In this document: piece after piece, positions 7,045-15,970 of the stretch | Layout of the letters: each line of letters starts with the position of its first letter | Numbering within the stretch: position 1 is the stretch's first letter | Assembly: GCF_014698505.1 (NCBI RefSeq) | Contig: NZ_JACJTD010000032.1 | Span: forward strand, 1-64,000 | DNA length: 64,000 bases | Direction of reading: 5' to 3' | Source of the DNA: Nostoc foliaceum FACHB-393 | GTDB taxonomy: Bacteria; Cyanobacteriota; Cyanobacteriia; Cyanobacteriales; Nostocaceae | The notes under the pieces: model-generated | What the model was told of the DNA's origin: nothing | Seen by the model: only the letters and a program-made list of their open reading frames with translations | Databases searched by the model: none | Program-made: the position numbers and the translations under genes

Positions 7045-9219
7045 TTGACAATCGTTTTCACGCTCGAAATCCACTACGAACAGGATGTTGTCCAAGCTCG
7101 ACAACGAACTCGTGAGATCGCCGAGCAATTGGGCTTTGATACTCAAGATCAAGCACGATTGGCAACGGCAGTTTCCGAAATTGCCCGCAACGCCTTTCAG
7201 TATGCCAGAGGTGGAACGGTTGAATTTTGTGTGGCAGGAGAACCTCAGGCGTTTCTAATTCGGATTCAGGATCAGGGAGGGGGCATTCCTCATCTAGCAG
7301 AGGTTTTGGCAGGACGCTACACCTCTCTTACAGGAATGGGGCTAGGTATTATGGGCAGCCGCAAGCTGATGGATTTCTTTGAGATGGAATCGCTGCCGGG
7401 ACAGGGAACAACGGTGGTGATGAGCAAAAGGCTATCGAAGCGCACACCTACTTTCAGCGATTCGCAATTGCAGCAGATTCGAGAAACCGTGATGAAGCGA
7501 TCGCCCCAGAATCCCTATGAAGAAATCCAGCGACAAAACCAGGAATTACTGCGGGCAATGGCAGAGTTACGGAAGCGCGAGGAAGAACTGACCCAACTCA
7601 ACCGAGAACTGGAAGATACTAATCGTGGTGTAGTTGCCCTCTATGCGGAATTGGATGAGAAGGCAGACTCTTTGCAAAAGGTCAACGAGCTAAAAACCCG
7701 CTTTCTCTCGAACATGAGCCATGAGTTTCGCACACCGCTCAACTCGATTTTGTCGCTATCTCGGATGCTGCTGGCACGGATGGATGGCGATTTGACCGCC
7801 GAGCAAGAAAAGCAGGTGACATTCATCCAAAAGGGGGCGAGCGGATTATCAGAACTAGTCAACGACTTACTGGATTTGGCAAAGGTAGAAGCTGGAAAAA
7901 TTGAAGTACGTCCCAGTTCCTTTGAAGTTAGTGACTTGTTTGCCACGCTGCGGGGAATGCTGCGCCCATTATTGGTTCAAGGCTCCTCTGTCGCGCTAAT
8001 TGTCGAGGAACCTGACGGTATTGGGCAGATATATAGTGATGAAGGTAAAGTCGCGCAAATTCTGAGAAACTTTATCTCAAATGCCCTCAAATTTACCGAG
8101 CAGGGAGAAGTGCGTGTAACCGCTGTGCAAAGGGGTCATACAGTGATTTTCTCCGTGTCCGATACGGGCATCGGCATTGCGACCGCCGATCAAGAGCGCA
8201 TTTTTGAGGATTTTGTCCAAATTGAATCCCCTCTGCAAAAGCAGGTGAAGGGAACCGGGTTAGGATTGCCGTTATCGCGCAAGCTAACGGAGCTACTCGG
8301 CGGCAGCATTTCAGTTAGAAGTAAGCTGGGTGAAGGCTCCACCTTTACAGCATCGATTCCGATCATCTACCCACATGGAACTGAATTTCCCACCCTACTG
8401 CAACCGATGACCGACCGTCGATCGGAAACCATCGTATCATTTGAGCAAACTCGCCTGCCCATTCTAGCGGTTGAAGATCATCTAGAAACCCTATTTATTT
8501 ACGAAAAGCACCTTCAGGAGTCAACCTATCAATTAATTGCGACCCGCACTTTAGCTCAGGCAAGGCTTGCCTTACAACAACTTCAACCTGCGGCGATTAT
8601 GCTAGATATCATGCTAGAAGGGCAAAACGGCTGGACGTTCTTGCGAGAAATCAAAGGAGATGAAACTACTCGTACTATCCCTGTACTAGTTATTACCATC
8701 ATTGATAACGAGAAGCAAGCACTAGCGTTAGGAGCCAACGGTTTTCTAATTAAGCCGGTAGACAGATTGCCGTTGTTGAACAAACTTAATACGCTAATTA
8801 ATCAGAACAAGCTTCAAAAAATCTTGTTAATTGACGATGACCCTGCCTACCGATATTTGGTGAAACAGTTGTTAGTAAATACACAATTGACTATTTTAGA
8901 AGCCATGAACGGATGGGAAGGATTAAAGTTGGCACAATGCGAGCAACCGACTGCGATCGTGCTTGACCTGGAGATGCCAGAGTTCAGCGGGTTTGATGTA
9001 CTCAAGCAGCTTAAGAGCAATCCCGTCACTCAGTCGATTCCTGTGATTATCCACTCATCTGCACAACTGGATGCAGAAGCGCAGAGCCAATTAGCAAAAA
9101 CAAGCATCGCTATTCTTTCCAAAGAAACAGGCTCTCAAACGGCAGCGAACGCTCAACTTCAAGATGCACTGATCAAAGCCGGGCTTGTTCTAGATATTTG
9201 CGGGCAAAGTCATGTCTGA
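7045..9219 (+). CDS. Hybrid histidine kinase with N-terminal RsbT-like ATPase and two receivers
   Basis: About 724 residues. Domains in order: an RsbT-like GHKL ATPase at ~1-125 (AVSEIARNAFQYARGG, DQGGGIPH, TGMGLGIMGSRKLMD); a coiled coil ~145-220; a HisKA H-box (SNMSHEFRTPLNSILS) near 230; a second, kinase HATPase (ISNALKFTEQG, SDTGIGIA, GTGLGLPLSRKL) to ~450; and two receivers (LDIMLEGQNGWTF, then LLIDDDPAY with LDLEMPEFSGFDV). The second receiver ends SKETG where many have a KP motif. It follows the stressosome genes and overlaps the next gene by 8 bp. The N-terminal module could bind RsbR/RsbS paralogues and so pass stress signals into a phosphorelay; that is inference. Confidence 0.87.
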   Translation: MTIVFTLEIHYEQDVVQARQRTREIAEQLGFDTQDQARLATAVSEIARNAFQYARGGTVEFCVAGEPQAFLIRIQDQGGGIPHLAEVLAGRYTSLTGMGLGIMGSRKLMDFFEMESLPGQGTTVVMSKRLSKRTPTFSDSQLQQIRETVMKRSPQNPYEEIQRQNQELLRAMAELRKREEELTQLNRELEDTNRGVVALYAELDEKADSLQKVNELKTRFLSNMSHEFRTPLNSILSLSRMLLARMDGDLTAEQEKQVTFIQKGASGLSELVNDLLDLAKVEAGKIEVRPSSFEVSDLFATLRGMLRPLLVQGSSVALIVEEPDGIGQIYSDEGKVAQILRNFISNALKFTEQGEVRVTAVQRGHTVIFSVSDTGIGIATADQERIFEDFVQIESPLQKQVKGTGLGLPLSRKLTELLGGSISVRSKLGEGSTFTASIPIIYPHGTEFPTLLQPMTDRRSETIVSFEQTRLPILAVEDHLETLFIYEKHLQESTYQLIATRTLAQARLALQQLQPAAIMLDIMLEGQNGWTFLREIKGDETTRTIPVLVITIIDNEKQALALGANGFLIKPVDRLPLLNKLNTLINQNKLQKILLIDDDPAYRYLVKQLLVNTQLTILEAMNGWEGLKLAQCEQPTAIVLDLEMPEFSGFDVLKQLKSNPVTQSIPVIIHSSAQLDAEAQSQLAKTSIAILSKETGSQTAANAQLQDALIKAGLVLDICGQSHV

Positions 9220-11203
9220 GCCACGGGTTATCATCCTGCATGTTGACGATAACGAAGCAAATCGTTACGTTGTCACCCGGATTTTGCAAAATGCAGGCTT
9301 TACCGTCGTGGAAGCGGCAACCGGAGCAGCAGGATTAAAGGCAGCTGCTGAACATCAGCCTGCTCTGGTGATTTTGGATGTCAAATTACCAGATATCAGT
9401 GGTTTTGAAGTCTGTCGCCAAATTAAGGCAAACCCCGAAACTGCTTTTATTCCCGTGTTACACCTTTCTGCAAGTTTTATTCAAAGCCAGGATAAAGCAG
9501 AAGGCTTAGACAGTGGAGCCGATGCTTATCTGGTGCAACCTGTTGAACCCATTGAACTACTTGCTACGGTGCGATCGCTGCTGCGAATTCGACGAGCGGA
9601 AGAAGCGGCTTTATCCTCAGCACGGGAGTGGCAAACTACCTTTGACTCTATCAAGGACAGCGTATGTCTGGTAGACACAGAAGGTATAATTCTGCGCTGT
9701 AATCTAGCGATGATGCAGCTTTTTTGCAAGCCCTCCCACGAAATTTTAGGTTGTGTTCACCATGAGTTGATGGACGCAGAATTGGGAATTGGTGATGGCA
9801 CCTGCTTTCGCCGTGCTAAAGAAACTCATCAACGGCAAGTTTTAGAATTCCAGTCCACAGGACGATGGTTTGCCAAAACCATCGATCCGGTATTTGATGG
9901 GCATGGGACTCTCACGGGTGCCGTTTTCATCCTGTCCGATATCACCGAACGGAAGCGAGCATCAGCCTTGCTGCAAGAGCAGAACGATCGCCTCAATCAG
10001 CTGATGATTTCTTTGCAGCAACAAACTGAACAAGCGCAACAAGCTAATCGGATTAAAGATGAGTTTCTAGCAGTGCTGTCTCATGAATTGCGATCGCCTT
10101 TGAATCCTATTTTGGGATGGGCAAAAATTTTGCAAACGAGCCACCAGAACGCAGCCAAAACTCAGTATGCACTCGAAACGATCGAGCGTAATGCCAAGCT
10201 GCAAGCACAATTGATTGAAGATTTGCTCGATGTGTCGCGTATTCTCCAAGGCAAGTTGAGTTTGCATACAGTTCCAGTCGGTCTAACTTGTACCATCAAA
10301 GCGGCTCTGGAAACCGTGCGGCTCGCTGCTGAAGCTAAATCCATTCAGATTCAAACAATATTTGAACCGAACGTTGGGCAAGTGTTGGGTGATTCTGGTC
10401 GCCTGCAACAGGTTGTTTGGAATCTACTTTCTAACGCGATTAAATTTACCTCACAGGGTGGTCGGGTAGAGGTGCGGTTAGAAAGGATTAAGGATAAAGC
10501 TGAAGGGATGAATGAAGTTGATACTCATCCTTTGGAATACACTCAAATCTCTGTCAGCGACACTGGTATGGGTATCTCTGCTGACTTTCTGCCCTACGTC
10601 TTTGACTACTTCCGCCAAGCTGATGGGACAACGACTCGAAGATTTGGAGGATTGGGGTTAGGGTTAGCGATCGTGCGTCATTTGGTTGAATTGCATGGAG
10701 GAACTGTTGAGGTAGCAAGCCCTGGAGAAGGTCAAGGATCAACGTTTAAAGTCAAATTTCCACTGATCGCTGCGGCAAAACTGAATCAAGATGATACTGC
10801 GTTTCATAATCACTCAGACTTCAATCTGAATGGATTGCAAGCGCTGCTTGTAGATGATGACAGAGATTCGCGGGAGTTTATCGGCTTCCTGCTAGAACAG
10901 TACGGGGCGCAAGTGACTGAAGTGGAATCAGCACATGATGCTCTGAGCAGTTTGAAGCAAGCAAAATTTGATTTGCTAATCAGTGATATTGGTATGCCCG
11001 ATATGGATGGCTATACACTAATTCGTCAAATTAGAAAGCAGTCGGCTGACCAAGGCGGAGAAATTCCGGCGATCGCTCTCACTGCTTATGCAGGAGAAAT
11101 TGATCAACAACTTGCACTAGCAGCCGGATTTCAACAGCATATTTCCAAACCAATTGAGGTAGAGGTACTAATGCAAGCTATTTTAACAATAGTAGGGGTA
11201 TAG
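9212..11203 (+). CDS. Hybrid histidine kinase (REC-PAS-HisKA-HATPase-REC)
   Basis: 663 residues, with ATGTCTGA overlapping the upstream stop. An N-terminal receiver (LHVDDNEANRYVV, phospho-Asp in VILDVKLPDISGFEV, KP replaced by VQPVEP) is followed by a PAS-type domain ~140-250 (FDSIKDSVCLVDTEG ... GAVFILSDITERKRA). Then come a coiled linker, HisKA with LSHELRSPLNPILGWAK near 290, a HATPase (LLSNAIKFTSQGG, SDTGMGIS, GGLGLGLAIVRHLVE) and a C-terminal receiver (LVDDDRDSREF, SDIGMPDMDGYTL, SKPIE). No membrane segments are present, so it is cytoplasmic. It is the last gene of the run, and its partner may be the upstream hybrid kinase. The output regulator is not encoded here. Confidence 0.9.
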   Translation: MSEPRVIILHVDDNEANRYVVTRILQNAGFTVVEAATGAAGLKAAAEHQPALVILDVKLPDISGFEVCRQIKANPETAFIPVLHLSASFIQSQDKAEGLDSGADAYLVQPVEPIELLATVRSLLRIRRAEEAALSSAREWQTTFDSIKDSVCLVDTEGIILRCNLAMMQLFCKPSHEILGCVHHELMDAELGIGDGTCFRRAKETHQRQVLEFQSTGRWFAKTIDPVFDGHGTLTGAVFILSDITERKRASALLQEQNDRLNQLMISLQQQTEQAQQANRIKDEFLAVLSHELRSPLNPILGWAKILQTSHQNAAKTQYALETIERNAKLQAQLIEDLLDVSRILQGKLSLHTVPVGLTCTIKAALETVRLAAEAKSIQIQTIFEPNVGQVLGDSGRLQQVVWNLLSNAIKFTSQGGRVEVRLERIKDKAEGMNEVDTHPLEYTQISVSDTGMGISADFLPYVFDYFRQADGTTTRRFGGLGLGLAIVRHLVELHGGTVEVASPGEGQGSTFKVKFPLIAAAKLNQDDTAFHNHSDFNLNGLQALLVDDDRDSREFIGFLLEQYGAQVTEVESAHDALSSLKQAKFDLLISDIGMPDMDGYTLIRQIRKQSADQGGEIPAIALTAYAGEIDQQLALAAGFQQHISKPIEVEVLMQAILTIVGV

Positions 11204-11485
11204 CAACGATTGGTGAAAACTTCTGCCATACTTGCGATCGCAAGTAACCAATGAAATTTTTGACCTTGCTTTTAAACGAGTCTTTTACTAACAGGTAAAA
11301 TTTTGAGTGTGTCTTCTGTGCGATCGCACTTCTTCAATTGAGCTTTATGCTTACTCCTATGAATCACGGGCTACGCCTACCCAACACCCATTGGGGCTAT
11401 CCTGGGGTTGATCGTCATCGCCTGTCTACTCAATCAGAGCTAATACTGGAACAATGGGAGTAATGCTAAAACGACATAATAAACC

Positions 11486-12220
11486 ATGAATGAACTTCCA
11501 AATACTCTTGAAGATGCGATCGCCCAATCTCGTGTAGCCGTCCAAGCCGCCCTTGCAGCTGGCTGTACTCGCATACAAGTTGATTTCCTGTTCCCAGAAC
11601 TCAAGTTTATGCCGGTGGCGGAACAATTTCTGCCACTGTTTACAGAATATGATTCCCGTTTGAAGATTTTCTTTGCTGACGCTGGTGCTGCGGCTTTAGC
11701 CCGTCGTAATTGGGCAGATACACCATTTCAAATTTTGGATATCGGCACGGGAAGGGCTGCTTCTTTGCAGACAAAAATTCAGCCAGAGGATGAAATTTTC
11801 TTGTTCATCGCCCCCACTTCTGTAGAAGTACCGCAGGTGGAAAAGTTATGTCAAGAAATAGGCGATCGCCCTTTAGTCTTGTTAAATCCCCGCCTAGAAG
11901 ATTCTGGAACTGTGGGCATTGGTTATACAGCTAGAAAAATCCGCGATCGTTTTATTAGTACCATTGAATCCGCCTATTATCTCCGCCCTGTAGACGATGA
12001 AAGTGCCTTATACCGCTGCTATCCAGGACAGTGGGAAGTTTGGCTGGAAATTGGCGGCGAATATCAAAGAATTGCCGAATTACCCACAAAACCATCGGGT
12101 GATGAGTTGGATCTCATCCTCTTGAAGGGACAACCGCAAACAGCAACAGACGCGACACCTGCGAAAAAGCCCAATGTGTTTAAGAGTTTGCAACGCTTCT
12201 TAAAGGCGTTGAGTAGTTAA
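11486..12220 (+). CDS. DUF1995 family protein
   Basis: A soluble 244-residue protein beginning MNELPNTLEDAIAQSRVAVQ with IQVDFLFPELKFMPVAEQFL, the DUF1995 signature found in cyanobacteria and plastids. Plant members have been linked to thylakoid protein biogenesis (LPA3 group), but no biochemical activity is established for the bacterial form. Conserved-looking blocks include FADAGAAALARRNWAD and PRLEDSGTVGIGYTARKIRDRF. The last ~25 residues are a charged, low-conservation tail. It is monocistronic, and a strong hairpin lies before the convergent metalloprotease gene. Confidence 0.85.
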   Translation: MNELPNTLEDAIAQSRVAVQAALAAGCTRIQVDFLFPELKFMPVAEQFLPLFTEYDSRLKIFFADAGAAALARRNWADTPFQILDIGTGRAASLQTKIQPEDEIFLFIAPTSVEVPQVEKLCQEIGDRPLVLLNPRLEDSGTVGIGYTARKIRDRFISTIESAYYLRPVDDESALYRCYPGQWEVWLEIGGEYQRIAELPTKPSGDELDLILLKGQPQTATDATPAKKPNVFKSLQRFLKALSS

Positions 12221-12380
12221 AAGAAACAAAGGGTAGCAGGAGGAAACTTTCTCATCTGCTGCCTCATTTTGAGTTTTTTATATATAAACTTGATGCTGAA
12301 ATCGCTGAAAGTCTTAATTGCTAACGATTTAAGCGTTTTGGAGTTTCCTCCCTTTCCACATCATAATGGGAGAAGAAGAA

Positions 12381-12420
12381 TTAGGAGTTAGGAGTTTTAA
12401 TATTGACTCCTAACTCCTAA
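12381..12420. terminator. Bidirectional terminator-like hairpin
   Basis: A perfect 15-bp stem (ttaggagttaggagt at 12381-12395 and its complement at 12406-12420) with a 10-nt loop is followed by cttttttaa. It sits between two convergent genes. The gttaggag unit also recurs at 28046-28092, so this is a member of a dispersed repeat family that can act as a terminator. Confidence 0.7.
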
Positions 12421-12425
12421 CTTTT

Positions 12426-15400
12426 TTAATTCGCTTGCAATGGCGCGTTTAAGACTTTCTCGATGCGATCGCGCGTTTCTAGTAAGTGCGCTTTGGTGTA
12501 TTCATCCTCGGAATTAACCCCCTTGAGTTTATCATTTAGTTGTCTGAGTTTATACCAAGCCAGAGTGCGAGCATCTTCTGGAACATATTCTTTTCGCAAC
12601 ACCATACCAGTCAAAATATCCAGGTATTGCCGCTGTAAGCCTCGCCGCAAACTGGCAATCTTCATTGGTTGACCTTTTGGTTTGATTACTTCTGTCCAGA
12701 TACCTGACTGCAAAGTGTCAAATAGTTCCGGCAGAGTCAATGCATTTTCTGGCTTGGTTTTCAGTTCAATATCCTTGAGGCGAGAGAGGCGATCGCCTGA
12801 GAGTAAATCCCGCAACACAGAACCTTGCATCAACAGCACCAAGTCATGAATTGGAAAATCCAAACGACCAACTTGCGGAGAACTACCCCAGTGTCGCCAA
12901 CGGGAAGGAGCTAATTTATTCAGTAGTTCTGGTGAAAACTTCAAGGCATCTTCTGCAAATACATATTTTTGCAGCGTTTCTAAAGCCTGCCGTTGTTCTT
13001 CAACTGGTACCGGTTTAAATGGTAATCGCTGTTGGTTAACTCCAGATGTGATTTCGCTAGGGTGGATGCGATAAAAAGACTGTCCCCCAATATATTTTGT
13101 GGTGTAATATATTTGCTGGAAATAGTTACCCAATACTGTACTAAAACGTTCGCTCACATCGCTGTAACTATCACCAGCCATTGGGTAACGCTTATCAAGA
13201 CGTTCCCACATCACCCGTGAATTATTCAACTGCCACTGAGAATAAAGCAGGACATTGCCGCTGTTATCCCAAGCATCGGCTGTGGGGTCAAGGTCATAGA
13301 CATCTTCATCAGTGGAATAACTCAATTCTGGCTTATGGGATTGTGCAGCAATTTCTTCCAAAATCGGCTTTTCTGCTATGGGAGTTGATGTCTGAATTGG
13401 TATGTAGCCATATTTAATCGCCCACTCATCATAAGGCCCCACCATATTGGGAAAATAATCTCCCTGTTTTGTCCCTTGAGGGGCAATATTTGGGGGAATA
13501 TAATCCATCACCGAAGTTGTCAGACCTTTAGTTTTGGTAATTTCGGTATTATTCATCTCGTCTGGTGATAGCAGTGTACTACCACGGAAGTTATGGCGCA
13601 AACCAAGAGTATGGCCAACTTCGTGAGCGATGATTAAACGTAAATATTGATTGATATATTCTTTCAACTGGTCTGGAGTGGCCATAGTATCTGGCAGCAG
13701 AGACATCGCCAGTGAACCAAGGGCAAACTGGTTAGCAGCTTCCATCCCGTAGCATAAATCGTACTCGCCAGCCATTTTAGATAAACGATTCAACAACCCT
13801 TGTTGCCCTTGCATTTGCTGGGGTACACCATTGTTTTTTGCATCTAAACCATTAGCGCAAAGTAGACGATTTTGCATCAAAGCTGATAGAGTGGTGCGAT
13901 TTTCTGTTTGGCTGGGTTGGACGATTTTGCGATACTCACTCTTGAGTACCCGCACAAAGCTAGCATCTACGAGAATGTCTGCATCCAAAATTTCTCCAGT
14001 CAAGGGGTTAACGCGGGATGGCCCCATTGCAAAATAACCATCGACTGTGTTGATCCAGCGAATCGTGTTGTAACGAATATCTGCTGGGTCCCATGTGGCA
14101 TCATCTGGCATTTGGCGGACTTCAATTGCATCCTTGAATCCCGCTTTGAGAAAGGCTTTGTTCCACATCAGGACACCTTCTTTCATGGCATCGCGGTACT
14201 CTAAGGGCACAGCGTTATCAATCCAGAACACAATCGGTTTTTTGGGGCGAGAAATTACTGCTTTTGGCTCTTGTTTTTCTAAATCCCAGCGATTGATGTA
14301 GCGGACAAAAGAATCGCCGCGATCGTCTTTGGATAAATCTTGGTAGGCGGTGATGAAATAGCCGACGCGATCGTCAGCAAGGCGCGGGCGATAATTTTTA
14401 TCTGGTAGTTGGGAGAGACTGTAGTGGACGCGCAGGGTAAAGCCACGGTTATCAGCTAGCGACGCAAAGCTTGCTATTTCACTGTCACGGCCAGTACCAC
14501 CAGAGAAATTTAAAACTGATTCAATTTCTAAATTTTGGGGAAACGCTTTAGCAGTACCAAAATAAGACTGGTCTGTGCTTCCTGGGACTCCTAAACTTAC
14601 AGACAATCCAGCCAAGTCTGTGAGTAGCAAATCTCCCAAGTCGATGAGAAGGGTTTTGCGTTCTGGATGAATGCTTTTAAGAGAAATGCTGTAGAGAACA
14701 GAGTCACTAAAAGACCGGGCTAGCGATCGCACTTGAGGATCTCCCTCACGAGTGCGAAAATTAACATTGCGGATGACGAAGTTTAATTTATCATCGACCC
14801 GCTGGAAATAAAATAAAAAATCTTGCAGAGGCATACCACTGTAAATACCTCGTTCGCCAATGCCCGATTCCAGAGTTGCCGTAGCTAGGTAATTTTTATT
14901 GAGTTGCTCTGGCTTAATTTCTAGATAAATTTTATTCTTTTCTTTATTGCGATAAAGGGTAAACAAACCCCCTGACTTTTGGGTGTCTTTGATTACTTCG
15001 TCAAAGGCTTCTAACTCATCCTTTGTTGTTGGTGTTTTGCTAGGTTTAGGCTTTTCTGGGGGTTTTGCAACTTGTAAAAATGGTTGCTGTCCTACTTTTT
15101 TTAGGTCTTTTACTACCCAAATAAACGGTTGAGGCTGTACGTCTTTATTTTTATTAACTACCCAAACTTGCCCTGAAGGTAGGCTCTGTTTCTGGGGAAT
15201 ATTGATATTCCTTGACGATAACTCTGAGATTTTCGTTGAAGAAGTTCCTATCGTTAACTTACTATTGGATTTCTCTCCACTTCTGGCTGTAACTACAGCT
15301 TCGACAACCCGTACAGCCTTATGCTTCGCTGATAACTCTGTACCAATGTTAACAGACGGTGACTTGGCGCTAGCCGTTGCTATTCCTAAAAACAAACTAT

Positions 15401-15437
15401 GTAACAAAATCATATAAAAAGTTAATCTGTTGTTCAT
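12426..15437 (-). CDS. Secreted zinc-dependent metalloprotease (DUF5117/DUF4953 type)
   Basis: A 1003-residue protein with a Sec signal peptide (hydrophobic core MILLHSLFLGIATASA). The zinc site HEVGHTLGLRHNFRGS near residue 604 is an extended metzincin-type HExxHxxGxxH motif, and the helix before it reads YINQYLRLIIA. N-terminal segments such as YLATATLESGIGERGIYSG and the GPYDEWAIKYGY stretch after the zinc site match, from memory, a large family of bacterial zinc-dependent metalloproteases carrying DUF5117 and DUF4953. It likely works in the periplasm or outside the cell; its substrate is unknown. Residues ~75-150 are a low-complexity K/P/Q-rich linker. It stands alone. Confidence 0.88.
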   Translation of the reverse strand: MNNRLTFYMILLHSLFLGIATASAKSPSVNIGTELSAKHKAVRVVEAVVTARSGEKSNSKLTIGTSSTKISELSSRNINIPQKQSLPSGQVWVVNKNKDVQPQPFIWVVKDLKKVGQQPFLQVAKPPEKPKPSKTPTTKDELEAFDEVIKDTQKSGGLFTLYRNKEKNKIYLEIKPEQLNKNYLATATLESGIGERGIYSGMPLQDFLFYFQRVDDKLNFVIRNVNFRTREGDPQVRSLARSFSDSVLYSISLKSIHPERKTLLIDLGDLLLTDLAGLSVSLGVPGSTDQSYFGTAKAFPQNLEIESVLNFSGGTGRDSEIASFASLADNRGFTLRVHYSLSQLPDKNYRPRLADDRVGYFITAYQDLSKDDRGDSFVRYINRWDLEKQEPKAVISRPKKPIVFWIDNAVPLEYRDAMKEGVLMWNKAFLKAGFKDAIEVRQMPDDATWDPADIRYNTIRWINTVDGYFAMGPSRVNPLTGEILDADILVDASFVRVLKSEYRKIVQPSQTENRTTLSALMQNRLLCANGLDAKNNGVPQQMQGQQGLLNRLSKMAGEYDLCYGMEAANQFALGSLAMSLLPDTMATPDQLKEYINQYLRLIIAHEVGHTLGLRHNFRGSTLLSPDEMNNTEITKTKGLTTSVMDYIPPNIAPQGTKQGDYFPNMVGPYDEWAIKYGYIPIQTSTPIAEKPILEEIAAQSHKPELSYSTDEDVYDLDPTADAWDNSGNVLLYSQWQLNNSRVMWERLDKRYPMAGDSYSDVSERFSTVLGNYFQQIYYTTKYIGGQSFYRIHPSEITSGVNQQRLPFKPVPVEEQRQALETLQKYVFAEDALKFSPELLNKLAPSRWRHWGSSPQVGRLDFPIHDLVLLMQGSVLRDLLSGDRLSRLKDIELKTKPENALTLPELFDTLQSGIWTEVIKPKGQPMKIASLRRGLQRQYLDILTGMVLRKEYVPEDARTLAWYKLRQLNDKLKGVNSEDEYTKAHLLETRDRIEKVLNAPLQAN

Positions 15438-15970
15438 CGCATCAATCCCCCAATAACTATCCCGTAGTTAATTTTTAACTTTTGCAAAGCTATATAGCCT
15501 ACTTTTTGCCGATTTTCTCAGATGCTTGATATCAAGCACCAAACTTTAGACTTTAATTTTAGTTGCCATTTTTCAACTTTGTTACGCTGTTGTACAGTAA
15601 GATTTTTCCTAATAATTCCGTCTCTTACAAAGAGTAAGTATTATTTTTACATCAGATTAGTAAATATGTTGAGAAAAAAGTATAACAAATTAGCCCAAAT
15701 AGGAAAATTACTTGATTTTTAAAAGAATTTTGCCGATGACATTTTATTTGCATCAGCAGAAGAAGCTTGAGGTTACTACGAGTTAGCGATAAGCCTCCCT
15801 CCAGGAACGCCGTCGGTGTAGTCAATTGTAGACATCGCCAACGCATGTTATTTTTCGTGTAGTATTTATTGATACTATTAATTTTTGACAATGATAAGCA
15901 AATTAGCACAGAAAAATTTTTAATTCAGGATTATCAAAACAGTAATTTAAATGTAACAACGGACACAAAA
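15438..15970. other. Intergenic, AT-rich, divergent promoter region
   Basis: About 530 bp between the start of the metalloprotease gene and the start of the first pentapeptide gene. Several short open frames are present, but none has a recognisable product or ribosome site. It must hold promoters for both flanking genes. No strong hairpin or repeat was seen. Confidence 0.5.

Noticed and set aside
11341..11460. Short hydrophobic frame (PIGAILGLIVIACLLNQS) resembling the tail of a membrane peptide
   Set aside because: No start codon in frame after an upstream stop, and no recognisable family.
15522..15909. Short frames on both strands before the first pentapeptide gene
   Set aside because: No family, no ribosome site, and strongly AT-driven residue composition.
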